A stretch of 64,000 bases of DNA, taken from Taudactylus pleione. Lineage: Eukaryota > Chordata > Amphibia > Anura > Myobatrachidae. The notes beneath the pieces are model-generated. The model had not been told where the DNA came from and searched no databases. It worked only from the letters and a program-made list of their open reading frames with translations. The stretch is taken from assembly GCA_031769625.1 (NCBI GenBank), contig JAUIMM010000483.1, forward strand, positions 5,896,001 through 5,960,000, written 5' to 3'. Each line of letters opens with the position of its first letter. The stretch's first letter is position 1. Made by a program: the position numbers and the translations under genes. Positions 31,207-43,626 of the stretch are shown piece after piece.

Positions 31207-31361
31207 AGCCTGAGCTGTATCAGTACATGAAATGCTACGCTACAGTGTCAGCGGCTGTTTTGCGCACCATGTTCCGCTGCGATGATTTTACAGACTCATG
31301 CAGGACATACGCATGGTGCATATTATATTAATCAGCAAAGTCTGCTTGTGGGTCTTATTCA

Positions 31362-31685
31362 GGCTTGCCTACCCTCCCGATTTGGTCGGGAGCCTCCCGA
31401 ATATCGGGTGCCGCTCCCGACCCCCCGAAAAGGCAGGCAAGCCTCCCAGCTGCAGCCTGCCCCCCGCACAACTACTAGAAACCCCCGCAGCGGGGATGCC
31501 CGGTGACGCGATTCGCGCCTTTATTTTTGGCATTGTGAAGAGGGGGCGGGGCCACGATTACGCATTCGTGCGGTCACGCCCCCAGCCCCGCTCCCTAAAC
31601 GTCGTCATAGCCGGCCACGCCTCCCCCTCTATGCAGGCATTCAGCTCCCTCCTGGAAGGAGGGAGCTGAATGTCGGCAAGTATGG
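31362..31685. mobile_element. CATACTTGCC GC-rich MITE, third copy
   Basis: Left GCTTGCCTACCCTCCCGATT, right GAATGTCGGCAAGTATGG, with an inner GAGGGAGCTGA / TCAGCTCCCTC palindrome near the right end. Only about 150 bp from the previous copy. Confidence 0.65.
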
Positions 31686-32101
31686 TCTTATTAGTACTGA
31701 ATGTATCCTGACTTGGATTCAGAAAGACGCAGAACCTGTGCAATTCATGTGTCCCTGAATAAAGGGATATTATAGCAACCCTAAAGGGGGTGATTCTGGG
31801 ACGGGAAGACTGTCGCAGATAACTTACACAATATGTTGCGTAATTTACTATCCAGAGTTCAGTGTGAAGTTCAGCTAAACTACTGTAGATTCGGAAATCA
31901 GAGATGTCCATTGAAGCAGTGACCTTAATCAGATGCATCCTGGCAGCCCATGTATGTTATTTGTACCCCCAACATTTGCTAAACAATCCATATGTAATGA
32001 ATAGAACTGCTCTTAGATAAAATGTTATATAAAAGCAATAAATGTACAAGGTTTAAAAAAAAAAAATGATATGACAAGAACTAAAATACTCTATATATTC
32101 T

Positions 32102-32142
32102 AGCTTGACAAAAGCGCCAATAAAGGTGCTGAAACGTTGCAC
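32102..32142 (+). ncRNA. Degenerate hammerhead-like motif
   Basis: CTTGACAA, a stem AGCGCC-AATAAA-GGTGCT, then GAAACGTTGC. The GAAACGTT end and helix II match the ribozyme at 13592-13647, but the core CTGATGA is changed to CTTGACA, so it should be inactive. I infer the 3' end of a decayed Penelope-like element; no coding part remains nearby. Confidence 0.4.
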
Positions 32143-32251
32143 CATACGGCTATTTGAATGTGCATTTTTTACTTCGTCCGGCGTGTCTCATAGTGGGGCA
32201 GACTGTGAAGGGCACCCGGCTCAGATAACGCTTTAACCAGTGGAGTGACAG

Positions 32252-32625
32252 ACACTGGCGTCACTAGGGGGGTGCGGGCCGCACTGGGTGACACCATCCG
32301 AGAGGGTGACACCAAAATAGGAGAGCTGCTCTGCTATTTTGGTGTCACCCCGTAGGATGGTGTCACCGTGACATGGAGACAGGCAGGGAGAGATTGTGGG
32401 CTGCCCCAGCAGCTGCAGGAGCGCTGGGGAAGCCCACTGTGTGCAGAGAACTGGAGGCGGTAACGCCCCCAATATCGGCACACATACGGAGGCGTGGCTT
32501 TGTGGGTCATGGCCACGCCCCTTTTTGTGAAGCCACACCCCCTTTTGAGTGCACGCCTACAGAGTGCACAGCAATCAAGCCTTGCCGCACCCGGTGTCAC
32601 AGAGGTAAGTGACGCCTCTGGTGCT
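32252..32625. mobile_element. CACTGGCGTCACTAGGG hAT-like MITE
   Basis: Left end CACTGGCGTCACTAGGGGGG, right end GTAAGTGACGCCTCTGGTG, imperfect inverses. Inside, GGGTGACACCA and TTTTGGTGTCACCC form an inverted pair. No clean target duplication. Confidence 0.55.
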
Positions 32626-32664
32626 GGATCGTGGTATTGTGATTTTACATATATAAGTTTTTAT

Positions 32665-32817
32665 TTATTTAAGCAATGTGGTCACAAGCCACTTGCACCC
32701 CATGCCTGGGAATGGCGAGTGCAGGTCTGCACCCCAAATCTGGGAGTGGCGAGTGCAGTGGATTTCTGACATTATATACACACACACACACACACACAGT
32801 ATACATATACACATATA
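32665..32817. repeat. A-B-type repeat fragment and CA run
   Basis: CAATGTGGTCACAAGCCACT and two GAATGGCGAGTGCAG-like motifs match the left module of 7385-7815. A (CA)n run (32777-32798) follows. Confidence 0.5.
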
Positions 32818-32829
32818 TAAAATATTTCT

Positions 32830-34140
32830 GCACTAGAGCTATAGACACAAACATGGTGAGCAGGAGACAGACGGGTGGTCTATATACAAATGTGTCCGCA
32901 TACAACTAGTCTCAATACGCCCTGCGGCATGAGACGCATTTTGGGGCAAAAAAAGCTCAGTGCAAGCAGGGTCAGATGGGACTTGGCACCCCAAGAAGGG
33001 CTGGTTGGTGACACTGCAGCAATAGTGTATAAGGACACATCTGTAGAGGATAGCTAAAGATGGACCCTAAACACCATTGAGGGACCTTGAAAGACAACCT
33101 TGGATCCAGAAGAGAGTCGGCGTAAGCTGGCCTTATTACTGCACTCTACCGTAAAGTACAGTAAATCGTCTCATGTGGATTAGAGTTTCTATTCTACATT
33201 TAATCCATGGAGGCATTTAACAATAACACGGGCACGATGAAAGTCCAAGTGTGGACGGATCTTGTGAATATCTGTAAACTGCGCAAACTCTGTATATAGC
33301 AATCGCAGACTTTGCACGCTCCGTACCAGGCATGCGCACCTGGACGGAGACTAAAAATGTGGACGGAATGATCTGTCTTGGTGACAACGTGAAACGCGCG
33401 TTTCTGAGCAGCTATGTGGATGCACAGAAAAATTGGTCTCGGAGGATTGTGATGGACGCGGGCCTGTATTCCGTGCTTATTTAGAACGTGAGACGCCAGT
33501 TTCTGACAGATATTTTACACCAGCATGCTAATGACAATGTTTGTGGTTGTAAAAACAGCGGGCGAGCCGGCCATCCATACGAAGATGGACAGGCGATCGG
33601 CATAGACGAGTGGACACTTGCACTCGCATAATGTAGCAAGCGTGCTGCCGCAGATGCATCTAACTCAGGATCAGGCTCTACGTCTCTATTTCTATTCTCT
33701 TTCCAGTGGGTTCTGTAGTGTTTAAACAGTTAGTTTACAATATACTGTAAGCAAGATCTCCATCCTCCCAATATGGCTCATCATTTACTAACACTGCAAT
33801 CTAATCCATAACGTGCAGTGTACTACAGCAACCAATCAGCAACTAGCTTTTAGCTGTCCAAGGCAAATTAGCAAATTACAGCAATTGTTATGTTTTATTG
33901 AAATTAGGTCTTAGTAAATAAGCCCGTATTCTCTGGAAAATAATTGCAACGCTGGTTGGGGTATGTCCTACCAAACTGTGGGGTCCTTGATATGGGACCC
34001 CTCTAGTTCTGCTAAATTAATAACAATAATTTACAGTTTTATTAAATTTTTTTTTTTTTTTGAGATTGCAAAAATGTCTAGAACTCAGACTTTAAATATA
34101 GTGATTAGCATTAAAAAAAAAAAAAAAAAAAAGTAATTAT
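32830..34140. other. Unique sequence
   Basis: The 33640-33680 part (GCATCTAACTCAGGATCAGG) may be a decayed GGGCCTGATTCA-type MITE end. Nothing else was recognised. Confidence 0.35.
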
Positions 34141-34147
34141 AAATATG

Positions 34148-34276
34148 GGATACGGTCAATATCCCCAATACGGAATATGGTCAATATCACAGCACATGGA
34201 ATGCTGACACTTAGAATACCAGCGCCGGAATCCCAACACCTGTCAAAATCCCAGCGCTGGCATCCCGATACTGTAG
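34148..34276. repeat. CGGAATCCCAACACCTG dispersed repeat fragment
   Basis: GATACGGTCAATATCC and GCGCCGGAATCCCAAC motifs resemble the flanks of the TTAGGG-bearing elements at 43630 and 55895. Short and diverged. Confidence 0.4.
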
Positions 34277-34279
34277 CAA

Positions 34280-35400
34280 AGTTATTATTTTAAAAAGAGG
34301 CACTGGAAATTTTACAATGGAAATACCAAGCTAAAATATCCTTTTTGTTTTTGCACACAGGAGAGAAGAGCTGCAGGGATTTAGCGAGCGTATCTAAAAC
34401 GGAGGTTGCTGTATACAGGTTTCTTCCTCGCTGCGCCGATTATAGCTCTGTGTCACTAAGAAAGTGGTTTATGGGCTTGATCAGAAAGCAGTACTAAATG
34501 ACATTGGGTCATTTCAGAAGTGACTATTAAAGATGAGTTTCATGTAAGTCACTCGTAGGGTTACCATGGTAATTTCTGGTAAGGTCGCCTTGCCCATAAT
34601 TCCACCATGGCCTCAGTAAAAGTTATTCATCACTATCGTCATGTGTTCACGGCGCAGATATTTGTCAAGCTTTGGGCTTTCTGGGACTGTGTAAAGACTT
34701 CCTAACACTGATCCATTGCCATGAATATTTGCACTCCCATAAGATCCACACAGACAATGGCTGGCACTTACTCCAGGACAAACATGGCATTTCCTGCTGT
34801 AGGGCACATCCTGCGTCTTCCCCGGCCACTGTCTTACCGAAGAAATTCAATTAGTTCTCCTAAATCTGCCATTAAATATTAGAAGTCACAATTCATGTCA
34901 GCCGACTAAGAACCCCTTACTTCTCTGTAACAGCTAGTGATCTAAATCACAACCCTGCCTTCTCCCCCTCATGTAACAATTACCTTCAGATATACTGAAG
35001 ATTACAAGGCGCCATCGCTTAATATGGATGTAAATACATTAATTTGCTTTTATGGAGGTCACCTTCATGTAAATTATCGCTGAGATGCTGCCTGTATCAT
35101 GGACACTGGTTTACTGGAGGTCAATAAATCTTTACATTTTAATGTTTCCTAATAGAGGTTTCCATACAGCAGTATCCCCGTAAAGTGACACACACACATT
35201 TATATACTCTATGTACCCCGACTTCTCAATAAAGGTTGCTGAGGTTCTCACCGCATTCTCCACCTGACATAACTAAACATCAGTGTTTGCTACAAAGTGG
35301 AGGGGGGTCTCTACTGCTCTACGGAGAACATTTACTAAAGAGCGCAAGTTTTGTCCATAGTATTTAAACCGGCAATAAGCTTAAATACAAAACATGCCTG
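34280..35400. other. Unique interval, candidate conserved non-coding DNA
   Basis: No repeats recognised. The part 34860-35130 is AT-rich and non-repetitive with several TAAT/ATTA sites, a composition common in conserved enhancers. Speculative. Confidence 0.25.
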
Positions 35401-35893
35401 ATTTTTATTATTTAAGACTACTGGGATACCTGGCGTTGCTCGGGCTGAAGAATGGACCTTGAAGTACATCTGCAGCCTTCAGGTTTTACATTGCAGGCCA
35501 ACACTGGAGAGCAAGGCATATGAAAATGTGCTTGGAGAAAAGAGTAACTGTCAGTGCAGGTGCAGTGTGACAGTTGATCCTCCGAGACTCACTGCTCTTC
35601 CGTTGGAGCTCTGCCTGCCCCCCACTGGTACATATCAGCCTGTGCCTTCAGATCAGTGCAGTTTTAGGTGCTAGAAGACATCCTTAGCAAACTTGCTTAA
35701 ACAAAAATTTCATACCAGATACTACACGGCCTACACCTCCATGGCCCTGACGAACTTCAAGCATAGCCAAAACCTAATCCTGATCAAACTACACCACCAT
35801 GCCAAATTTGGTGGAGCTAGCTAGGTACAAAACTATGGCCGTGCAGACAAACAGACAGACAGACACACACTTTCTCGCTTATTATATAGATTA
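35400..35893 (+). mobile_element. GGCGTTGCTCGGGCT ... CAGACAGACAGAC repeat
   Basis: The start ACTGGGATACCTGGCGTTGC and the end ACAGACAGACAGACACACAC then TTATTATATAGATT are the two ends of a dispersed family of about 490 bp. The 3' tail resembles RTE-like or other short retroelement ends; compare 8870-9062 and 58465-58650. Non-coding. Confidence 0.5.
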
Positions 35894-36456
35894 TTGTCAT
35901 TTTAAATTTTGCGTGCGAAACCACCAATCAGTTATGCTGCTCAATGCCAGTGCTTCCATATTGCTGGTGGATTCCCCGGTACTTTTCATGGAATGACCAT
36001 TTGCCTACCAATATAAGTGACTGTCTAGGCCCTGCAGATCCTTGCAATTCGCATCTCTTACATGGAAGTCTATTAAAGTTTCAGAATATCAATAATCTCT
36101 ACTTTTATGCAGCAAGGCACAAAGGAGCTGACAATTATCTCTCAGAGAATAATATGCAGGAGACCCGTGCCAGAAAGGGAGCTTAATCCGTCTGAGAGTA
36201 ATAAAGTTCTTTCAGCATGAGAACTGATGCTAGAGAACTATTGTATGCGCTGATAAATTCTTTGTCTATTTCTAGTGTGAAACCTCACCATCCTGTATAG
36301 TAACAATTGCAGCTCCCAAATCATTTTATCTTTGAAGAGCAAGTGATTTTTTTATTTTTTTTTAGCAATAATTGCATGCGTTCTTACATGCTTCAGGAAA
36401 ACACTGTTTTTTCCTCTCATATTGCTTCAGGTTCTCAATATAAAACACAGATTACC

Positions 36457-36493
<37 letters not shown>

Positions 36494-37680
36494 CAACACA
36501 GGTACCCTTATCAGTATTTGGAATGGAACAATGGCCTACAGAAATGAAGCTCACTTTTAGAAAACAGCAAAATAATTCGGAAATCATAAAAAATAAAAAA
36601 TTACCGTGATAAATATTTCTAGCATCAGGAAAAAAAAAAAAAAATCAGTCAAAAATAAAAGCGTCAAGAAGTAGTTACCCATTGTAGATGCAGTAAAACA
36701 TAATGGTTTCCACTTAAAAATATTAACGTCTGTAAATGGTTTTATTTTAGGCTACAGACAAGAAAGCTAGATTTAGAAATCTCCAAGAACGTCACTGTAC
36801 AGTACAGTATTGGCAATGAACTTTTCTGTCTACAGCTAGGAATTAGATTTCAGAATAATTTATAACTTACTTAATGCTCGAGAAAGAGGTCAAAAGAAAC
36901 ATCTCAATTTTATATATAACTAATAAGGACCTTTGCAAGTGTTCCAGGCTGATACCAGTTCGTCAGGATTTTTTAATTTTATTGCAGCAGAAATTGAACT
37001 GGCTGCTTTCCTAGTAACATCGCTGATGTGCGCTACTAATTAACCCCCCGATCTTGTCCTGCAGGAGACTAGCCGGTCAGAGGTTGGCAAGGGGCAACTC
37101 AATCTTACCAGTGAAATATGCAGGTAAAGCTGCCTGCATCCCTCAAACACATGCTAAGCTGAAATCGCTGGCTCATCCAAACCAACTGGGAAATGGATTA
37201 GTAGAGGCCTCTGCCTGGACTGGTAACGAAGGATGGCCATCGACCAATCGATGATTCATAATCATCGATGGTTTATCACCAATGTCTAATGCTTTTACCA
37301 TCGTTGGGGGGAGAACCAGATAATATCAGTGTTTCATCTCCAAGCAGCAGTCATTATTTATTTCCTTTGAAGTGGTTTTAAAAACTTTATGGATAATATA
37401 CAAGTTTCCAAATAAAATACCATATCTCCAAGGAAATGGCGCTCAGTGATTTCTGCATCAGCTGCAAGGTAGGTATAATCAGTGGGTGCGTTGAGAGTGG
37501 CTGACGTACCCATTATAGATACGCCACTGTCTATTTTTAATACTGGAGTTTTAAAGGAAAAGCCCACTATACCTAGTATATTGTTTAAAGCTGTTGCTAC
37601 TAATCCAAGGAACTACTACAGTACATTTATTAAAATATATTAGGATGAGTCTTAACTTAGCAGATATAACACTTGAACGC
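35894..37680. other. Unique sequence with a (TA)n run
   Basis: (TA)n at 36463-36490. A GATGGCCATCGACCAATCGATG palindromic stretch near 37230 resembles the one at 41888. No genes recognised. Confidence 0.35.
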
Positions 37681-37683
37681 TAA

Positions 37684-38006
37684 TGGAGCATACACACGGT
37701 CAGATTTGTCAGACTTGTCAGATGAACGATTGAACGATTAAACGATTTGAACGATTTGACCAAAGTTTTGAACGATTTGAACGATTGAACGATTTTTGAC
37801 TGCATTAAAATGAATGGAATCGTCCAAGTCTGACTGCAAACACATCAGATGTCAGAAATCGTTATCTGACCATCGGGAACGCGCTTCGTTGATCGTCCAG
37901 GCATGTCAGATACGAACGATTTTCCTTCAGATATGAACGACTGAACAATTTTTAAATCGTTATCGTTCATATCTGAAGGAAAAATCTGACCGTGTGTATG
38001 CACCAT
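37684..38006. mobile_element. TGGAGCATACACACGGTCAG MITE
   Basis: Inverted ends GGAGCATACACACGGTCAGA and TCTGACCGTGTGTATGCACC. Flanked by TAA on both sides (37681-37683, 38007-38009). Inside are five loose copies of GAACGATT(T) and a TTCAGATATGAACGA palindrome. Confidence 0.8.
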
Positions 38007-38324
38007 TAATCAGTGTAGCTAAGGAATACATGTTCTATAGCGATAGTTACAGATGTGTCCTCTTACATTCTTGCCGATTGTTGTACACGCATTGCGCTAT
38101 GCGATTACCCGCAGCAGCATACGCTACGGTAAGTTTTGCACACCATAAAAGTGTCAGGTTGTCATAAATAAACCCCTAGAACTCTATTCAAGACAATTGC
38201 GTAGTAATAACCCAAGAACCAGGGGGGTTGAACCTGTTTGTGGAACCAACACCAATGCAGAATTTCGGGTCTAAAACATGCTCCCTTCCCCACCACCAAA
38301 TCTCTGAGAGTTTTCTGCCAGTCA

Positions 38325-38518
38325 GTGAAAACTAGGTTGGGGATAGCCCATGGTCTTCAAGGCACACTAACAGTCCAGGTTTTAAGGATAGCCATAGTTG
38401 AGCACAGGTGACTTAAATAGTACCTTAGTTATTTTGATTTAACCATGTGTGCTTAAGCATGGATATCACTAAAACCAGGACTGTTAGTGTGCCTTGAGGA
38501 CCGAGGTTGGGAATCACT
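38325..38518. mobile_element. TTCCCAACC hAT MITE, uninterrupted copy
   Basis: Carries CAAGGCACACTAACAGTCCA on the left and GACTGTTAGTGTGCCTTGAG, GGTTGGGAATCACTG on the right. It lacks the nested MITE seen at 18025-18304 and so serves as the empty-site control for it. Confidence 0.75.
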
Positions 38519-38717
38519 GCCATAGGCGGGAGAGGACATGGCCATGAAACTTTCTGAGTGAGCCAACCCTTGCTGTTCAAGCTTAAGCTTCAATAGTAAG
38601 GGTAGTTTAATCTATAAGAAGGTGTTTTTAGCCAAGATGATCCCTAAGTAAATTTATGCAAGATGGTTCCAGGAGAACTCAAAGGCACATTGCCACCCAT
38701 CTCTGCTAGAGACTTTG

Positions 38718-39029
38718 GGCCTTATTCAGACCTGGTTGCAAGCGCTGAGCGCTCGCAACCGGGTCGATGTTTGCCACTGGGCATGCGCACGTCGGAGCCG
38801 GCTCCGACGTGCGCATGCGTGAGACCCGGCTAGCGACGGGCGCTCCGTCGCTACGGGTTTCGCACCAAAGGGTCCTGACCATCACTACCATCAACCTGGC
38901 CACTCGCTAGAGCTGTGGGTGGTAACCCACAGCTTAGCTAGGGACCAGAAGTGCGCACTTCACACCACAAGCGGCCGCCCTCATTCAGAGCGACCGCTTG
39001 TATCTAGCGATAGACTCTGAATGAGGGCC
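38718..39029. mobile_element. Hairpin-chain MITE, short reverse copy
   Basis: Ends GGGCCTTATTCAGACC and CTCTGAATGAGGGCC, flanked by TTT on both sides (38715-38717, 39030-39032). It is the reverse-oriented, internally deleted relative of 57831-58369. Hairpins include GGTTGCAAGCG/CGCTCGCAACC, GCATGCGCACGTCGGA/TCCGACGTGCGCATGC, AGCGACGG/CCGTCGCT and AGCTGTGGGT/ACCCACAGCT. Confidence 0.8.
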
Positions 39030-39032
39030 TTT

Positions 39033-40538
39033 GTTATTAAGTATGGTAGTCTTAGAAAAATCTATTTTAAAATTGGATATGCTGCCACGTTTGGTAAACT
39101 CCTTTATTAAATTTGGGAGAGAGACAATTGGGTTGGAGACGGATGGCAGAAGCCAAAGAGAAACAAGTTGTGTTCAGCCACCACCCCACCCATAGCGATG
39201 CTACTGACACCTGAGGTCCTCCTAATGGTCCTAACCAGCACCTCCGGGCACAGCACAAAATGGCGTCAGGGAGCATCCTTGCCAAAAAGTTCAACAGTTG
39301 TAATTGAGGCAGGATAATATATTTAGGTTCTCCTATAAAAAAAAATATCTATTTCATATTTATGATAACCCAATATCACCAATGCAACCGAGGCTCTTTA
39401 CCCTCCTTTAATGAAGTTATGTTAGGAACCAGTCTCTTGCAGTCCCAGCTGGGAATTATACGAAATGAAGGTAACATTTTCCAACTTTCAAAGCTCTGAA
39501 ACAGGAAGGCAGCGGGGAGCGGAATGTTTAAGCCTCAGTGCGCCTAGAGATTGCTTTTGTCTGGGCACAACATCTTATTATCTGTACAGTGACTGGATGT
39601 GTTACCTGCCGTGACCTTTCCTTGTTTCACTGTGGATAAAACGTGTCTTCACAAGCTGAGTATGTTTGGATTGCTGTCGCTTTTTCCCCCACATCCTTAG
39701 CTTTGAAAGACATAATCCGCAAATGTGAGCCGAAAGATCCTCAACATTTTCTATTGTTCAGCAGCTTTATCCAATTGCATCAAAAATACATCTGTCACTT
39801 ATTTTTTATGAAGAACATGATTGTGTCTAACACTTATCCAAGTGTTGTGAATGTAAAGTAAATAAATTATATATTACATATATTGTTGCAAGATCAGGTT
39901 AAAGGGTGTCGTTTCCCCCACCCCTTAGGTGCCAGCCAAAAGTCTCATCCCCCCCTTAGGTGCCAGACCGGTGCCCCCCGGTTGAAAAATGACAGTTGGG
40001 AGCTGATTGGCTGGCACCTTATCACTGCTTAGTAAATAGACCTCTGAGTCCTGTCTGGAGCTTATCATTCAGCATCTGTAACTACTGTGCTGACTCCCTC
40101 TGTTACGTGTAGTGGGGGCCGGCTGCGCTGCCCCTCAAAGTGCTAAGCTACCGCCGGAGCCTGGACAGAGGTGCCCAGAGCTCTAGACGAATTCCAGATG
40201 GGACGCCGGAGTCTAGCAGGGTCCGGGCCTTGTTTGGTCGCCCCTGCTCTACAGGTTAAAACAGCCTGCTACTATACCTTCCACCATGAAAATGCTCATT
40301 TCTGCATCATTTACTGTGTAAATGTTAAACATATAAAAAACCCCACATACTAATGAAAAAGACTAATGTAATTCCAAGTACGGAATAAATCATTATATTA
40401 TTACATACATTAGAGAAATGTGATATATAACATAAAAAAAATAAATACAAAAACTTTCCATGATCATTATCCTTTAATAACATTAAGATATTCCCAATGT
40501 ATTGGGTTGCTGTAAGAACCACTAGGACACTAGGACAC
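39033..40538. other. Unique interval, candidate conserved non-coding DNA
   Basis: Free of recognised repeats. 39440-39870 is the most exon- or enhancer-like part by composition, but no splice-flanked frame was convincing. Confidence 0.3.
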
Positions 40539-40541
40539 TAG

Positions 40542-40757
40542 GGGGTAATATTTACTAAGTGGCTGTGGGGTGCTGCACAATTTAGTGGTATATTTACTAA
40601 GGTGCGGGTTTTTAGAAGTGTCATTGTTGCCCATAGCAACCAATCAGATTCTACTTATTTTATCAAGCATCTTCTAGAAGATAATAGCTAGAAACCGATT
40701 GGTTGCTATGGGCAACATCTCCACTTCTAAAATCCTGCACTTTAGTAAATACACCCC
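40542..40757. mobile_element. GGGGTAATATTTACTAAG MITE
   Basis: Inverted ends GGGGTAATATTTACTAAG/TTTAGTAAATACACCCC, flanked by TAG on both sides (40539-40541, 40758-40760). A long inner palindrome pairs GTTGCCCATAGCAACCAATC with GATTGGTTGCTATGGGCAAC. I recall this as a common frog-genome motif. Confidence 0.8.
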
Positions 40758-40760
40758 TAG

Positions 40761-42225
40761 GAGACAATCTCATTAGAAGATCTCCCTGTGTGTATTTTAG
40801 ATTTATCATTCTCTGCCACAAATTACCATAGGCGAGTTTAAATAAAATTTCAATATCGCTGCAAATGACACCCAAGTACAAATAGGTTAAAGATTTTCTC
40901 TTTCTTCCTGGGCGTTATTAGCACACGGTTATTGACGGCAGCTGGCTCCACATAATGGCCCACAGGATTTATGATTAGTGGGTAGAAGAGACTAATGATT
41001 TTCTAGGGGCACATCTGGATCTCGCCTGAAGTATTGATGGAACAATTACTGAACGGATCGTCATCGTGGAAAGGATTATGAGATTTACACTATTTTATGG
41101 ATAGGTTGTTGTGTTATGTATGTATTAGTAGTAGCAGCAGCGCACACATTAAGTTACCTTTTGCCCGTTTTCCATCTTAGACTTGATTGGGGTTTGAGAC
41201 GATGGGAAGGGAGGCTTAATATTCAATTAATCCTAGTATTTGCTGGTGATTGAATGCCACTTTTCCCCATTGCATTGGCAGTTGTTTTATGTTGATATGA
41301 CAGTTAGCTGAGAGAAAAACACCGCGTTTCTGGAACTAACTTCACGCTAATGTATGATGATTTATTTCGCCTCTCCTCCCTCTTTGATTGCGCTTATGGA
41401 GAGCCTCCATGTCCCGGTTGACATCCATTCCCCAATTCCGTTCATTAGTCGCCTCCTCTGAGTAATAAACAATGACAAGCCTTCACTTTTGTATAATCTG
41501 AGGGACAAACGAATAGACAAGCTAAATTCCATGACTGACGCGTGTCACATTGCGTCTATACCGATGGAGAGTCCTGTCATCAGGAAATTCAATGTCTGCG
41601 GACAGGCGGTATATTTATTTAAATGCTATGTGAGGAAACCATACTGGAGCAAAGACTTCTGGGTAATGCCATTTACGCCACAGCCCTTTAAAAAGCTGGG
41701 AGGGCCGATTTGCATACACGGGACGTGTAGTCTGACAATCTCTCTAAGTTTTGTCATTAGTGTTGCCCATGGTGCAAACTGCAGTACAAAAATGAGAGCT
41801 GTAATCTGATTGGGTGTTGACATTTTGTTTCCCCATTGCAGCCATTTTCAAAACGGCTCTCCATAGTTTTAGAGAGGCTGTCGTAGGGATGGCCATAGAC
41901 TTGTTATACATCAATTATTGATGCTATTTAACCATCGGGGGAAAACCATCAATAGTTCGGCTCTGTGGACACTTGTTGGCACCAGGTAGGTATACTTTGG
42001 GTGCCCAGCACACCCTGCATCCATAATAAATATAAATATGCCTTTGAACACTGCTCAATTAATAGACCCTTCCGAGAAACAGACTTTTACACTAAATAAC
42101 GTTTTAAAGAGAGCAATGGATTTTTGTGGCGGCATATCAGGTCCAAGAACCAAAATAAAATTCAGAGGGGAAAAAAAAAAGAAAGAAAAAAAGTTAAAAT
42201 TATATTTAAGCAATTCAGTGCCGAC
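40761..42225. other. Unique interval, candidate conserved non-coding DNA
   Basis: 40780-41110 and 41280-41480 are non-repetitive, with many ATTA/TAAT sites. A partial inverted sequence near 41880-41970 (GGATGGCCATAGAC ... AACCATC) resembles 37226 and 8463. The 106-codon frame at 41489-41809 has no recognised motif. Confidence 0.3.
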
Positions 42226-42228
42226 AGT

Positions 42229-42803
42229 GGGCCTGATTCAGACCCGGACGCTATTTGCGGACGGTCGTTCCAAAAAAGGGGCCGGCTATTTAAATTGAGC
42301 GCTTGCTCATTGCGGTTTGTTGACGCCTCTATGTCTGAGCGAGCGAACGAAAAATGCGCTCGCTATTTTGTAATGACGCCCCTTTGCCGTTCGCATCACA
42401 CGTCATCTCCGGTATTTATTTGATTAATCGGATACATCGAAAGGCATCTGAACTGCTCGCAGTGGTTGTGGTAGGTTTTTCTTCCCGCTATCACTGCGAG
42501 CAGTTCAGGCTAAAAGACAACCAAGTGACGTGGTCGATGACGCTCCATTACTAATTATGCACTCTCATTAAACGCCCTTTTTACCATTAGGCACGCCTGC
42601 GTTCGGATCTCCACTCCCCCGTTTTCAAGCACCTTCCCGTTACCACCCACAAACGGTACATTCTGTCAATCAAATTAGCAGCCCCTCGCTGTTTTGCGAG
42701 CGCTCGATTTCCGACCACAATAACTGGTTTGCACATGCGCAGTTGTGCGAATATTGCTCAGAGCGAACGAGCGGCCGCTTGCGAGCGGCTCTGAATCAGG
42801 CCC
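42229..42803. mobile_element. GGGCCTGATTCAGAGC MITE, reverse copy
   Basis: Ends GGGCCTGATTCAGACC and GGCTCTGAATCAGGCCC. Read in reverse it aligns with 5102-5679 (shared AGAGCCGCTCG, AAGCGGCCGCTCG, AACTGCGCATGTG). The flanking triplets (AGT, ACG) do not match. Length 575 bp, close to the 578 bp of the sister copy. Confidence 0.8.
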
Positions 42804-42806
42804 ACG

Positions 42807-43306
42807 GTGCTTTCATATTGAAGTGCCTGGCTGACCTCTTCTATAACCATTATTACAAAGTGAAGCTTCAGGACTGTGCACACACGTTTCCTAAAATCCA
42901 AACAGCTGCGCTGCTTATAGAATAAAATGTTCCAGCCTTTCCCCGGCTGATGCTGAAGCCGGGAAATGTCACACTTCTAGTGCATTCTAAATATGTCCTT
43001 CTGTTTATTCCATGACACCCTCCAGAGTGGGGCGAAAGGTACCGGATGGATAGCAAGACGAAGTGTGAGGAACACGGCTCTCTCGCACACAAAATTACCA
43101 TTGCCCTTATTCGTTGAGTAATGGACCATTTCTCGCTGGATGTTCTGCCGCGGAAAGTTTGTTCAGCAAGAACAGATGTACTGGAAAGCTTAGCTCAAAG
43201 GCCAGGGTATTAATTACACTGCAGATTCATTAGATGCGACGGGGAAACATCATCCTAATCGCTTTATGTATATAATCAGAGCAAGGCCTAGAAGAATTGA
43301 GGAAAC
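42807..43306. other. Unique sequence
   Basis: No features recognised. Confidence 0.35.
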
Positions 43307-43309
43307 AAA

Positions 43310-43626
43310 GGGCCTGATTCAGAGCTGAACGCTCTGACCAGAGCTCTCGCTCTGAATCAGGGCCGTCCCAGCTAAATTTGGATCGGCCTCCGGGCCGCTC
43401 GCATAGCTGTGGGTGACCACCCACAGCTTATGCGAGCGGCCAAAAAGATGGTCGCGATGGTCTTTGACCATCGCGACCATCGAGCTTGCGACGAGACCCT
43501 GCGGTAGGGTCACGCTTCCGCAAGCCCAGGAGTGATTTTGGCTCTATCAGAGTCAAAATCACTCCCACTGACATCATTACTGATGTCAGTGGGGCCGGAC
43601 TCAGACGGTAGGCGTTCCCATGGGAA
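43310..43626. mobile_element. Hairpin-chain MITE, 3'-truncated copy
   Basis: Starts GGGCCTGATTCAGAGCTGAA after AAA (43307-43309) and follows 57831-58369 hairpin by hairpin up to GGCGTTCCCATGGGAA. There it is replaced by a TTAGGG-bearing element, so the second half and the right terminus are lost. Confidence 0.8.

Noticed and set aside
41489..41809. A 106-codon plus-strand frame in unique sequence
   Set aside because: No recognisable domain, no splice-site support, and a minus-strand frame of similar openness overlaps it. Possible but unsupported.
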